DNA of 64,000 bases from G965116155 sp965116155 (GTDB lineage Bacteria > Bdellovibrionota > Bdellovibrionia > Bdellovibrionales > UBA1609): NCBI GenBank assembly GCA_965116155.1, contig OZ220488.1, positions 124,001-188,000 on the forward strand, read 5' to 3'. This document shows, one piece after another, positions 33,121-41,921 of the stretch. How positions within the stretch are numbered: the first letter of the stretch is position 1; each line of letters starts with the position of its first letter. The notes under the pieces are model-generated. The model had not been told where the DNA came from. It searched no databases and saw only the letters and a program-made list of their open reading frames with translations. Both the position numbers and the translations under genes were made by a program.

Positions 33121-33444
33121 ATGGTAGTTTTGATACGAGGTGGTGCTTGGGTGGGTTTGACGCTAGCGGACATTCGGGTGGGGCAGGATTTTCAAATTGT
33201 GACCATTAGGGGCGAGAGCGCTGCGCGGCTTTTGGAGGTGGGATTTTTTGCGGGGCGGCGTGGGCGCGTTTTGGCCCGTTTAGTGGGGGCCTTGGTGGTG
33301 GGATTTGGTTTAGAGTCTTTGGCACTAAGGGAGCGTGAGGCGCAATGCATTCTGGTCAGTCTACCGATGGCAAGAGCCCCCTCCAGTCCGCATGCTCAGG
33401 CTTGCGTGAGGGCAGCAGCGCGGAGCCTGGACTCTGCGCTTTAA
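33121..33444 (+). CDS. feoA: FeoA-like protein of ferrous iron uptake
   Basis: 107 residues. The SH3-like FeoA pattern is visible: VGLTLADIRVGQDFQIVTIRGESAARLLEVGFFAGRRGRVLARL...ALREREAQCILV. The core ends near residue 80; the remaining tail runs in a second frame over the first 100 bases of feoB and may be a by-product of that overlap. FeoA is a small cytosolic partner of FeoB in Fe2+ import. A palindromic element ends 33 bases upstream; I see no convincing Fur box. Confidence 0.8.
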   Translation: MVVLIRGGAWVGLTLADIRVGQDFQIVTIRGESAARLLEVGFFAGRRGRVLARLVGALVVGFGLESLALREREAQCILVSLPMARAPSSPHAQACVRAAARSLDSAL

Positions 33445-35264
33445 TCGGCCCACCCAACTCTGGCAAGAGCAGTCTTTTTAATTGGCTTACAGGCAGCGAT
33501 AGCACCTGTGTCAACTATCCTGGCTCAACGGTAGAGCTATACCGCGGAAAATTGCGCCCCGTTTTTCAAAACAGCGGTGCGAAGCCGCAGCTATTTCTCG
33601 ACACACCGGGTGTGTACAGCTTGTTTTCAAAAAATGCGGACGAAAGCCTAACGCGGGGGGTGCTTTCCAAAGGAGGCGTGAGCCATATCGTGCTGGTATT
33701 AAGCCCACACAATTTAGGCAGAGGGCTATTTTTGTTAGAAGAACTTTTAGCAAAAGTCCCCATGCCCATTGTGGTGGCGGTTAATATGTGGGATCGAGCT
33801 AAGGGGCGTCTGGATATTGAGGCTCTAAAAAAGCGTTACAAAGTGCCTTTTGTTCCTACTAATGGTTTGCTAGGCGAGGGCTTGGTGGAGCTTTTAAAAA
33901 AACTCCATCAGGCCCGCGCTCTAGAGGCTTCGAGCACCCACAAAGATTGGAGCACCACTGAAAAACAAGCCCGTCAAAAAAACATAGAGCATTTTGTAAA
34001 ACAGCTGCTCTCAGAAGATAAAACCAGCTCCCTTGGGGATGCGGACCGGATTTTGCTACACCCTGTGTGGGGGTTTGGGGTTTTTTTGTTTATTATGTGC
34101 GCGCTTTTTTGGTGCGTGTTTTGGTTTGCGATTCCCTTTATGGACTTTATCGACTATCACCTTGCCTGGCTTATGGATTGGAGCTACGCCGCTTTGCAAA
34201 AGGGTTTATTTGCGAGCTTTGTATCCCATGGAGTGCTGGCGGGCTTTTCAGCGGTGGTGATTTTTGCGCCGCAGATTTTTATTTTGTATGTATGTTTGGG
34301 GCTTCTAGAAAGCTCGGGCTACTTAGCGCGGGCTGCGACTCTAATTGATAGGCCTTTTTCTAAAATTGGCCTTAGTGGGCGCAGCTTTGTGCCTTTGTTA
34401 TCGGGTTTTGCATGTGCCGTGCCTGCAGTTTTAGCGACGCGTACTATTAGCTCGCCCAAAGAAAAACTGTTAGCCATTTTGGTTATACCTTTTATGGCTT
34501 GCTCTGCACGTTTGCCTGTTTATGCATTGCTGGTGAGTTTTTTGTTTGCCGAGCGCCCTTTGTGGCAGGCGAGTCTGTGCTTTGTAGGGCTTTATGTGGG
34601 GGGTATGGTTTTGGGCGCAGCTTCTTCTGGGGTTCTGAATAAGCTTTTAAAAAAACACAAAAGCAGCATATTTGTTATGGATTTGCCGCCTTACAAGTGG
34701 CCGTCTATAAAAACCTCTTTACGGCAGTCTTTTATGCGGACAAAGCTTTATTTTACAAAAGCAGGCTGGATCATTTTTAGTCTTTCTGTGGGCTTGTGGG
34801 TGCTAACGAGCTTTCCCAGGCTGCCGGGGGAGCAGCCAGGCACGAGCCTTGCGCAGTTAGAGCACAGTTATGCGGGCAAAATAGGTCGCTTAGCGGAGCC
34901 AGTGTTTGAGCCTATGGGTATGGATGGGCGCGTGGGCTTGAGCCTTATTTGTGCTTTTGCTGCAAGGGAGGTGTTTGTTTCTTCTTTGGCTGTAGTGCTA
35001 GGTGCCGCGGTGGAAGACTCTGACCAAAAAGGCCTTTTAGCGCGTATGCATAGTGTAAAGAACCGCCATGGAGAAAAAATTTTCACCTTGTCCAGTGTTG
35101 TGGGGCTGATGGTGTTTTTTATGATTGCTCTGCAGTGTCTTTCTACAACGGGCGTCACGATTAGCGAAACAGGTAGCTGGTGGTTGGGGGTGTCGCAGTT
35201 TGTTTTTTTCAATGCCTTAGCGTACCTTAGTGCTGTGGGTGTGGTGCAGTTTCTGAACGGCTAG
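33345..35264 (+). CDS. feoB: Ferrous iron transporter FeoB
   Basis: 639 residues. The N-terminal G domain has G1 GPPNSGKSSLFN, G3 DTPGVYSL and G4 VNMWD. The membrane domain shows the two Gate motifs around LLESSGYLARAA...GLSGRSFVPLLSGFACAVPAVLATRTI and GLSLICAFAAREVFVSSLAVV, with the conserved Cys in both. It imports Fe2+ across the inner membrane. The ATG at 33345 lies 100 bases inside feoA; a TTG at 33402 is an alternative that would shorten the overlap to 43 bases and still precede the G1 motif. The C-terminus is short, lacking a FeoC-like tail. Confidence 0.93.
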   Translation: MHSGQSTDGKSPLQSACSGLREGSSAEPGLCALIGPPNSGKSSLFNWLTGSDSTCVNYPGSTVELYRGKLRPVFQNSGAKPQLFLDTPGVYSLFSKNADESLTRGVLSKGGVSHIVLVLSPHNLGRGLFLLEELLAKVPMPIVVAVNMWDRAKGRLDIEALKKRYKVPFVPTNGLLGEGLVELLKKLHQARALEASSTHKDWSTTEKQARQKNIEHFVKQLLSEDKTSSLGDADRILLHPVWGFGVFLFIMCALFWCVFWFAIPFMDFIDYHLAWLMDWSYAALQKGLFASFVSHGVLAGFSAVVIFAPQIFILYVCLGLLESSGYLARAATLIDRPFSKIGLSGRSFVPLLSGFACAVPAVLATRTISSPKEKLLAILVIPFMACSARLPVYALLVSFLFAERPLWQASLCFVGLYVGGMVLGAASSGVLNKLLKKHKSSIFVMDLPPYKWPSIKTSLRQSFMRTKLYFTKAGWIIFSLSVGLWVLTSFPRLPGEQPGTSLAQLEHSYAGKIGRLAEPVFEPMGMDGRVGLSLICAFAAREVFVSSLAVVLGAAVEDSDQKGLLARMHSVKNRHGEKIFTLSSVVGLMVFFMIALQCLSTTGVTISETGSWWLGVSQFVFFNALAYLSAVGVVQFLNG

Positions 35265-35316
35265 AAATCTTTCTATATTAGAACCTAAAACATTCCGGTG
35301 GGGTGGGCTTAGCACT

Positions 35317-37587
35317 TTGGGCAATTTACAAAGACTAGAGCGGCATATGGGCCTGGGCGCTGTTATGGCTGTGAGCCTGGGCGCCATGTTGGGGAGCGGG
35401 ATCTTTGTGCTGCCCAGTGTGGGTGTGCAGTTTACGGGCCCTTCGTTGTGGCTGGCTTATTTGTGTGCAGCGCTTTGTGTGTGCCCTGCGGCTTTGTCTA
35501 AATCGGAGCTTGCGTCTGCTATGCCCACATCGGGCGGCACTTATGTGTATTTAGACCGCGCTTTTGGCCCGCTTGCTGGCACGGTGGGAGGCCTGGGGCT
35601 GTATTTGTCTTTGCTGCTTAAGGCGGCTTTTGCACTGGTGGGTTTTGGGGCGTATTTGGGCGTGTTTTTTCAGCATGCAGATGCTGGTAGCAGTGCGCAC
35701 TTTTTGCAGCTCGTGGCCTTGGGGACTTTAGCGGTGATTGTGGTGCTAAATGTTCTGGGTGTGGGCAAGGTGAGTGGGGTGCTGTTTTTTTCTGTAGTGC
35801 TAAGTGTGTTAAGCCTTTTGGGTTTGGTTTTTTGGGGCGGTGTAGAGCATTGGGGCGCTTCTTACACTAGGGGGGGGGATTTTTTTGCTTATGGCACGGG
35901 CAGTTTTGTGAGTGCTGTGAGCTTGGTGTTTGTGGCTTTTGCGGGTGTCACTAAGGTTGCGGCGGTTGCAGAAGAGGTGCGCGAGCCTGAAAAAAACATC
36001 AGCCGTGGCATTTTGCTCTCTTTGCTGGTTGCGGGCCTTTTGTACTGCGGGGTGAGCTTTATGTTGGTGTGGCGCTTGGGCGAAGAGACGCTGTCGCAGA
36101 GCTTGAAGCCTGTGTATTATTTGGCGCAAAGCCTGGGCGGCGACGGGTTGGGTTTGGTTTTTGCTGGAGTTGCGATTTTAACCATGGCCTCTATGGCTAA
36201 TGCGGGCATTTTGGCGGCTTCTAGGTTTCCGTTTGCTATGGCGCGCGACAACCTGCTGCCGCATTTTTTTGGCACCGTGAGCGCGCGTTATTTAACACCT
36301 ATTTGGAGCATTGTGGCATCTGGTATTTTAGTTGCTGTGGGGATTTTGCTGCTAGATGTTGAAAAAATGGCCAAACTTGCTTCAGCGTTTATGATTATAA
36401 TTTACGCTGTAGAAAACATCGCCGTCATTGTGCTCAGAGAGACCCACGTCCATTGGTACAAGCCTAAATTTAGGGCTAGCCTTTACCCTTGGGCGCAGCT
36501 GTTTGGTATTTTTAGCGCAGGAGTTTTGGCGTGTGTTATGGGTTATGCAACTTTGCTGGCTCTTGCGGGTGTGGGAGTTTTGGGGGCAGTGCTTTATGTT
36601 TTGTTTGGTCGCCACAGGGTTCAAAGGCGTGGTGTTTTGGGTTTAAGGTGGCCTGGTGCAGTAAAGGACGATGCGTTTAAAGCCAATGTGCCCACCGCAC
36701 CACTGGCTGAGGTTTCTTTTAGTGGCGACACCCAGGTGGTGATATTTTTTCTAGGGCCCGTTAGCATGCCGCGCACTTTGGTGCATGTGGGTTTGGCCTT
36801 GGCGGGCAAGGGCAAGTTGGATGTGGTGCATGTGACCGAGATTCCGGAGCAGGCGCATTTTTCTGATGTCGAGCCTGACCAGGGTCATTTGGGGGATTTG
36901 ATGGATTATGCTAAGCATTTTTCTGACGAAGATCTCGAGTTCCACCCGGTGGTGTCGCACGATGTTGTGGGTTCTATGCAGGAGTTTGCGCGCAAGTTGC
37001 GTTGCAGGTGGGTGCTAACGCCTTGGGGGAGCTCTTCATGGCGCACTATGAGCTTTCATAATCCGACGTTTTTTTTGCAACAGCATGTGCCGTGCAATTT
37101 GGTGTGTTTTAAAAACGACCCCTCACGCCCGCGCAATCGGTTTAAAAAAATTCTTGTTCTGGCGCAGATTAACAAACCCTGCGACTCTGTTTTGCAGATG
37201 GCGCGTTGTTGTAAAAATATGGCCTTGCGTGGTGAGGGTGCGTCAGGCGCTAATTCGAGCGCCCACTCAAGCATCACAGTAGATGTTATGGCCTATGCCT
37301 CTACGGGCGCGACGCTTGAGGATATAGATTTTACTAACAGCTATTTGCACAGATTGCAGGTGGAGCATGCAGATCTGCTGCGGCATGTGCGGGTTTTTAG
37401 TGGGGGGGCGTTTTTTTCTGTAGTGCAACAGATTAGCCAAGGCTACGATTTGTTAATTTTTGAAGACGAGCGTAAGCTTAGCCTTAAGGGCAAGCTGCTT
37501 GAGTGGCTCCGCCCCAGTGCTTACGACCGCCTTATGGAATCCCCCCTAAATTGTGCAATTTTACGACTAAAGGTTTTAAAGGACTAA
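35317..37587 (+). CDS. APC-family amino-acid permease with C-terminal Usp-like domain
   Basis: 756 residues from TTG. Twelve hydrophobic segments fill residues about 10-430; the APC entry motif GLGAVMAVSLGAMLGSGIFVLPSVG and the SGGTYVYLDRAFGPLAG segment are clear. Residues about 465-756 are soluble and look like one or two universal-stress-protein folds (VIFFLGPVSMPRTLVHVGLALAGKGKLDVVHVTE; KKILVLAQINKPCDSVLQMARC), though the ATP-binding GxxGxGS motif is not evident. Such fusions are known in the APC superfamily. The substrate is unknown. The end V-L-K-D-stop is encoded by the repeat end TTAAAGGACTAA. Confidence 0.85.
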   Translation: MGNLQRLERHMGLGAVMAVSLGAMLGSGIFVLPSVGVQFTGPSLWLAYLCAALCVCPAALSKSELASAMPTSGGTYVYLDRAFGPLAGTVGGLGLYLSLLLKAAFALVGFGAYLGVFFQHADAGSSAHFLQLVALGTLAVIVVLNVLGVGKVSGVLFFSVVLSVLSLLGLVFWGGVEHWGASYTRGGDFFAYGTGSFVSAVSLVFVAFAGVTKVAAVAEEVREPEKNISRGILLSLLVAGLLYCGVSFMLVWRLGEETLSQSLKPVYYLAQSLGGDGLGLVFAGVAILTMASMANAGILAASRFPFAMARDNLLPHFFGTVSARYLTPIWSIVASGILVAVGILLLDVEKMAKLASAFMIIIYAVENIAVIVLRETHVHWYKPKFRASLYPWAQLFGIFSAGVLACVMGYATLLALAGVGVLGAVLYVLFGRHRVQRRGVLGLRWPGAVKDDAFKANVPTAPLAEVSFSGDTQVVIFFLGPVSMPRTLVHVGLALAGKGKLDVVHVTEIPEQAHFSDVEPDQGHLGDLMDYAKHFSDEDLEFHPVVSHDVVGSMQEFARKLRCRWVLTPWGSSSWRTMSFHNPTFFLQQHVPCNLVCFKNDPSRPRNRFKKILVLAQINKPCDSVLQMARCCKNMALRGEGASGANSSAHSSITVDVMAYASTGATLEDIDFTNSYLHRLQVEHADLLRHVRVFSGGAFFSVVQQISQGYDLLIFEDERKLSLKGKLLEWLRPSAYDRLMESPLNCAILRLKVLKD

Positions 37588-37945
37588 TAAAATTTTCTGG
37601 GACAAAGCGGCGGCACACTTGCTTAAGCGGGTCTGTACGCTTTGGACCTACAGATCGTCCAAAGCTATCAGCGCGCTGATAGCTGTCTAGCGCGCAAAAA
37701 CACTTTAAATGGGAGCCTCGCTTGCCACCTTGGCTGATGCCCCTTGCAGGGGCTGCCAATGTGTCTGCGCCTCTAATCAAAGTGTTTTTGCTGGCGCTTT
37801 TATCCTTACGGGACAAGTGGTTCGGCCTGAGGCATTTTTGTGCACTAGACAGCTAAAGGCACCTATGAGCCTGTAGCCTTGGGCGATCTTTAGGTCCAAG
37901 GCGACCAGACTGTCGTCAAAGCCTCGTGTAATGAGTGAACACAAT
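37576..37945. repeat. Nested palindromic repeat cluster
   Basis: Starts with TTAAAGGACTAA (37576-37587, the permease stop) and TAAAATTTTCTGGG. Nested inside is an AAAAACACTTT / AAAGTGTTTTT palindrome with a GCCCC-type tip (CCCCTTGCAGGGG), fragments of the GCATTTTTGTGCACTAGAC subtype, then the tail module (CTTGGGCGATCTTTAGGTCCAAGG, TCGTCAAAGCCTCGTG). Confidence 0.83.
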
Positions 37946-38038
37946 CTAAAGGTGTTTTCGCTCGACGTACGGGGCTTTGTGGGTTATGTAGGGAGTTTAG
38001 GTAAGAGGTTTTGCCCAAGAGCCCAAGAGGTTTACTAT

Positions 38039-38353
38039 ATGCGAGCGGATAAGAACAATTTTTACACCCTCAAATACCGTGACCCTGAGAGCGGCCGGGT
38101 GGCAAGTTTAAAATGCACCCATATTGAGGACTCTCCTTTGGGTTTGGGTTTTGTAAAGGTGTCGGGCTTTGTTTTTGAGTCGAGCATTTTAATCGCTAAG
38201 CCCAGCGAGGAGCAGCTTAAAAAGCGTTTAGAAAACGTTAAAACCATGCACCTGTCGCTGTATTCTATTTTGTCTATAGAAGAAAAAGGCGAAACCAAGG
38301 GGCTTAAGCTGTATAAAAACCGCTCGCATCTTGTGATACCCTTAAGGCAGTAG
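38039..38353 (+). CDS. DUF1820-family protein
   Basis: 104 residues from ATG 38039, which has AAGAGG eight bases upstream; the open frame extends to 37931 but that part is repeat-derived. The sequence FYTLKYRDPESGRVASLKCTHIEDSPLGLGFVKVSGFVFE...PSEEQLKKRLENVKTMHLSLYSILSIEE matches the small DUF1820 family in length and pattern (conserved VxPSEExLxxxFxxVxxxxxPxxxIxxIxE). Role unknown in that family. It is followed 15 bases later by prfB. Confidence 0.75.
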   Translation: MRADKNNFYTLKYRDPESGRVASLKCTHIEDSPLGLGFVKVSGFVFESSILIAKPSEEQLKKRLENVKTMHLSLYSILSIEEKGETKGLKLYKNRSHLVIPLRQ

Positions 38354-38368
38354 CAGGGGCTTGATGGT

Positions 38369-39485
38369 GTGGGGAGTTTAGATTTTGCAGAAGTTTTAGA
38401 GCTAAAAGCCCGCTGTAAAGATTTGCTAAAATTACTATGGGGGTGTCTTTGACCTTGCGCAAAAAAAATCCCGCATCAAGTCTATTGAGCTAAAGCTGCA
38501 AGATCCCGCAGTGTGGGGCAAGGCCGAGGCAACTCCTTTGCAAAAAGAGCTCAGCCGTTTACAAAAAACTTTATCCCTTTGGCAGGGCTTAAACGACCAA
38601 AGTGCAGAGGCTGGGCTGTTGCTCGAAATGGCGCAAAGCGAAAAATGCTCTCAAAGCTGCAATGAGGCGGGGGGGGAGTTTTTAAAAATTTTAAGCCAGC
38701 TCGAGCTGTTAGAGCAGCAAAGCATGCTAGGGGGCGAGCACGATGCATTAAATTGCTACGTGTCTCTTAATGCGGGAGCGGGTGGTGTTGAGGCCTGTGA
38801 TTGGGTGGCAATTTTAATGCGTATGTATTTGAGGTATGCAGAGCAAAATGCGTTAAAGGCTCAGGTGTTAAGTGTAACAGAAGGTGGCGAGGGGGGGGTG
38901 AAGTCTTGCACTTTAGAGGTCGCAGGAGACTATGCATACGGGTACCTAAAGGGCGAGAGCGGCGTGCACCGTTTGGTGCGGCTCAGCCCTTTTGATGCTA
39001 GTAATAGGCGGCACACGAGCTTTGCAGCTGTGTTGGTGTGGCCGCAGGTGGAGGCTGGGGTTGATGTTGAAATTTTGCCTAAAGATTTGCGTATAGACAC
39101 TTATAAGTCCAGCGGTGCAGGGGGGCAGCATGTTAACACAACAGACTCCGCTGTTCGGGTGACGCACTTGCCTACCAAAACGGTGGTGCAATGCCAAAGC
39201 GAGCGTTCGCAGCATGCAAATAAAGACCAAGCCTTAAAGTTACTAAAGGCTGCGCTTTATGAAAAAGAGCTTAAAAAGCAAGAAGCAGCCAAAGAGGCCA
39301 CCCGCGAGGCGCAGCAGATTAACGAGTGGGGCTCTCAGATACGCAGTTATGTGTTGCATCCGTATAAAATGGCAAAAGACCACAGAACCAAGTTTGAGCT
39401 TGGTGATGTGTCGCGCGTGTTGGGCGGAGATTTAAACCTTTTTGTGCGTTCGTATTTGATCTGGCTTAGGTCGCGCCATGTTTAG
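38369..39485 (+). CDS. prfB: Peptide chain release factor 2 with programmed +1 frameshift
   Basis: The first 27 codons run from GTG 38369 (AGGGG ends 9 bases before) to CTT, then TGA at 38450-38452. Slipping one base gives D-L-A-Q-K-K and continues in the other frame to 39485, total about 371 residues, close to the usual RF2 size. The joined sequence LWGCLDLAQKKSRIKSIELKLQDPAVW is the normal RF2 N-terminus. The stop-codon-recognition SPF is in RLSPFDASNRR, and the peptidyl-tRNA hydrolysis motif GGQ is at about residues 251-253. RF2 recognises UGA and UAA. It overlaps lolC by 8 bases. Confidence 0.97.
38438..38452 (+). promoter_or_regulatory. prfB autoregulatory frameshift site
   Basis: TGG GGG TGT CTT TGA followed by C: a G-rich Shine-Dalgarno-like run just upstream of the CTT-TGA-C slip site. 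This is the same arrangement as the classical AGGGGG-TAT-CTT-TGA-C. When RF2 is scarce, ribosomes pause at UGA and shift +1 to make more RF2. Confidence 0.96.
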
Positions 39486-40710
39486 TGGGAGTTTGCGGGT
39501 GTGGGGGTTTTGGCTGGAGGTTGCTTTAAAAACTCTTTTAGGCGGTAGGTTACGTGTGAGGGGTTTTTTTTCTTCAGCCTTTGGAGTGTCTCTTATGGGT
39601 TTGGTTTTAGCTGTGGCGAGTGAAGTTGTAACCATGGGGGTCGTGGGGGGGTTTAGTGAGACTTTAAAAAAAGCCGTGCAAGATGTAACAGGGCATGTTG
39701 TAGTTTTTGGAGATAACCAGCAGGTGCTTAGGGATAAGGTAAATAAGCACGTGCCTCAGTTGGTAGGGAGTGTGGCTTTTTTGGCAGCGCAGGGCGTGGT
39801 GGTGCATGGGGGGCGAGCGCAGGGCGTGGTGATGCAGGGTGTGGACAGTAATACAGTGGATAGTGTTTTGCGCCTTAAGCCAAGGGTTAAGCAGGGCAAG
39901 TGGGATCTTGCTAAAAACCAGGCTCTTTTGGGTAAAGTGTTGGTACAAAAACTGGGTCTCAAAGTGGGGCAAGTTTTTAGCGTGGTGATTCCTGTGCAAA
40001 GGGGTGGGGTGCAAAAGGATGGGGGTTTTGTGTCGCGTTTGCAAAAGTTCACCCTGTCGGGGGTGCTGGATTTAGGAAGGCATGATTTTAACTCGCGCTA
40101 TATGGTACTGGGGCTAAAGGAGCTTAAGGGTTTTTTGCGCACAAATAATATTAGCGGCTTAAGATTAAGGCTTAAAGATGACGCACAGGCGAAACAGGTA
40201 AGTGATATGCTGTCTAATAAGTTGCATCTTACAGCGCAGCATTGGTTCGATCAAAACCGCAATCTGTTTCAGGCCACTCAGTTAGAGAAGTTTATTATTT
40301 TTTTGGTGCTTTTGGTTATGGTTATAGCAGCGGCGTTTAATGTTTCGAGTGCTTTATATGTGAGTGTTATGCAAAGGTTTCGAGAAATTAGCGTACTTAA
40401 GGCAGTAGGGGCTAAAAAGTTTGATGTGGGTGCAGTGTTTGCCTTACAGGGTTTGGGCGTGGGATTTTTTGGGGCGGTACTGGGTTTGGTGTTGGGTTTG
40501 GTGCTGTGTGAGGTGTTTATGTTTGTGCAGGGCAAGGTGAATCTTTTACCGAGCGAAATCTACCAGCTTGGCCATGTTAGTGTGTATGTGTCTTGGGCGG
40601 ATGTGGGTTTAATTTTTGGAGCGTCGTTTTTGGTTTGTGGGCTTGCGGTTTTGGCGCCTGCTTTAAGGGGTGCTAGGCAATCTATTGTAAAGGGTTTTTT
40701 GTATGAGTAG
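39478..40710 (+). CDS. lolC: Lipoprotein-releasing ABC transporter permease (LolC/LolE type)
   Basis: 410 residues. One N-terminal TM (about 35-60, SSAFGVSLMGLVLAVASEVVTMGVVGGF), a large periplasmic domain, and three C-terminal TMs (about 262-285, 315-345, 370-395), the FtsX/MacB-like topology of LolC/E. The cytoplasmic coupling region MQRFREISVLKAVGAKKFDVGAVFALQG is characteristic. It works with LolD to pull lipoproteins from the inner membrane for delivery by LolA. It overlaps prfB by 8 bases and lolD by 8. Only one permease gene is present, so a LolF-type homodimer or a second gene elsewhere is possible. Confidence 0.9.
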   Translation: MFSGSLRVWGFWLEVALKTLLGGRLRVRGFFSSAFGVSLMGLVLAVASEVVTMGVVGGFSETLKKAVQDVTGHVVVFGDNQQVLRDKVNKHVPQLVGSVAFLAAQGVVVHGGRAQGVVMQGVDSNTVDSVLRLKPRVKQGKWDLAKNQALLGKVLVQKLGLKVGQVFSVVIPVQRGGVQKDGGFVSRLQKFTLSGVLDLGRHDFNSRYMVLGLKELKGFLRTNNISGLRLRLKDDAQAKQVSDMLSNKLHLTAQHWFDQNRNLFQATQLEKFIIFLVLLVMVIAAAFNVSSALYVSVMQRFREISVLKAVGAKKFDVGAVFALQGLGVGFFGAVLGLVLGLVLCEVFMFVQGKVNLLPSEIYQLGHVSVYVSWADVGLIFGASFLVCGLAVLAPALRGARQSIVKGFLYE

Positions 40711-41410
40711 TGCAGAGTATTTATTAGAGGCCAAGGGTGTAGAAAAAAGTTACCCCGCTCCTTCTGGCTCTGCACGTAGCAATGGGATTAGTGGGGTACA
40801 GGTTTTGCGTGGTGTGGATTTTGTTTTAAATTGGGACTCAGATGTTTGCATTTTGGGCCCATCGGGTGCGGGCAAGAGCACGCTGCTGCATGTTTTGGGG
40901 GGTTTAGATAAGCCTACAAAGGGGGGGGTGTTTTTTAGGGGTAAAAATTTAAGCACTATGGGGGATGGGGAGCTATCGGGTTTTCGTAACCAGCATTTGG
41001 GGTTTGTGTTTCAGTTTCATTATTTGCTTAATGAGTTTAATGCAGTGGAGAATGTGGCCTTGCCGCTTCGTATTAGGGGGCTTAGCAGAGCAAAGGCGGT
41101 GGCTAGAGCTATGGAGCTTTTAAGGGAATTTGGTTTACAGGGCAGGGCGTACCATTTTGCTAATGAGCTTAGTGGTGGTGAGCGGCAGCGTGTGGCGGTG
41201 GCGAGGGCTATGGTGGGTGAGCCTCAGGTGGTGTTGGCGGACGAGCCTACGGGCAATTTGGATACAGAAAACAAAAAAATAGTAGAGGAGTGCTTTTTTA
41301 ATATGAAAAAAAAGCGTCACATTAGCTTGGTGGTGGTAACGCACGACACCAGCTTTGCCTCTCGTTTCACCCATCAACAAACTTTAATCGATGGTAAGCT
41401 AGCGCTCTAA
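40703..41410 (+). CDS. lolD: Lipoprotein-releasing ABC transporter ATPase
   Basis: 235 residues. Walker A GPSGAGKSTLLHVLGGLD, signature LSGGERQRVAVARAM, Walker B VVLADEPTGNLD and the switch histidine VVTHD are all intact. It powers lipoprotein extraction with the upstream permease. The last codons CTA-GCG-CTC-TAA (L-A-L-stop) are the right-end terminal repeat of an adjoining element, whose sequence continues for 510 bases downstream. Confidence 0.93.
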   Translation: MSSAEYLLEAKGVEKSYPAPSGSARSNGISGVQVLRGVDFVLNWDSDVCILGPSGAGKSTLLHVLGGLDKPTKGGVFFRGKNLSTMGDGELSGFRNQHLGFVFQFHYLLNEFNAVENVALPLRIRGLSRAKAVARAMELLREFGLQGRAYHFANELSGGERQRVAVARAMVGEPQVVLADEPTGNLDTENKKIVEECFFNMKKKRHISLVVVTHDTSFASRFTHQQTLIDGKLAL

Positions 41411-41920
41411 TTTGGGTTTACTCAATGCACGGGGCTTTGACGTAAACCTGGTCGCTACGGGCCTTTGGCCCTTCGCTGCAGGCTCATAGATGCCTTTAGC
41501 TGTCTAGTGCACAAAAATGCCTCAGGCAGGACCACTTGTCTACCTGATGGCCCGCGCCCAAGGGCGCTATCAGGTAGACTGCGTAGGGCTGAGAGCATTT
41601 TTGTTGGCACTTTTATGCTTACGCCATAGCCCGCAAAATTCTCTGTAAGACGCTTGGCCCGTAAGGATAAAAGCGCCAGCAAAAACACTTTGATCAGAGA
41701 CGCAGACACATTGGCAGCCCCTGCAAGGGGCGCCAGCCAAGGTGGCAAGCGAGGTTCTCATTCAAAGTATTTTTGCGCGCTAGACAGCTATCAACGCGCC
41801 GATAGCGAAGGGCCCCGAAGGGGTGCGCAGCGTCCACACTCTCGTAGATGGCCGCCCCCTTTTACAGGGGGCTATCAGTGTGCCGCCGCTTAGTCCCAGA
41901 GAATTTTTCTAGTCCTTTAA
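41399..41920. repeat. Large composite of palindromic elements between lolD and an RTX gene
   Basis: Bounded by CTAGCGCTCTAA (41399-41410, lolD stop) and CTAGTCCTTTAA (41909-41920). In order: reversed tail module, the CAAAAATGCCTCAGG / GCATTTTTGTTGG palindrome with a CTACCTGATGGCCCGC tip, an AAAATTCTCTG arm, the CAAAAACACTTTGATC palindrome with a CAGCCCCTGCAAGGGGCGCC tip, and finally CAGAGAATTTTT. At least three elements are nested or joined. Confidence 0.85.
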
Positions 41921-41921
41921 C

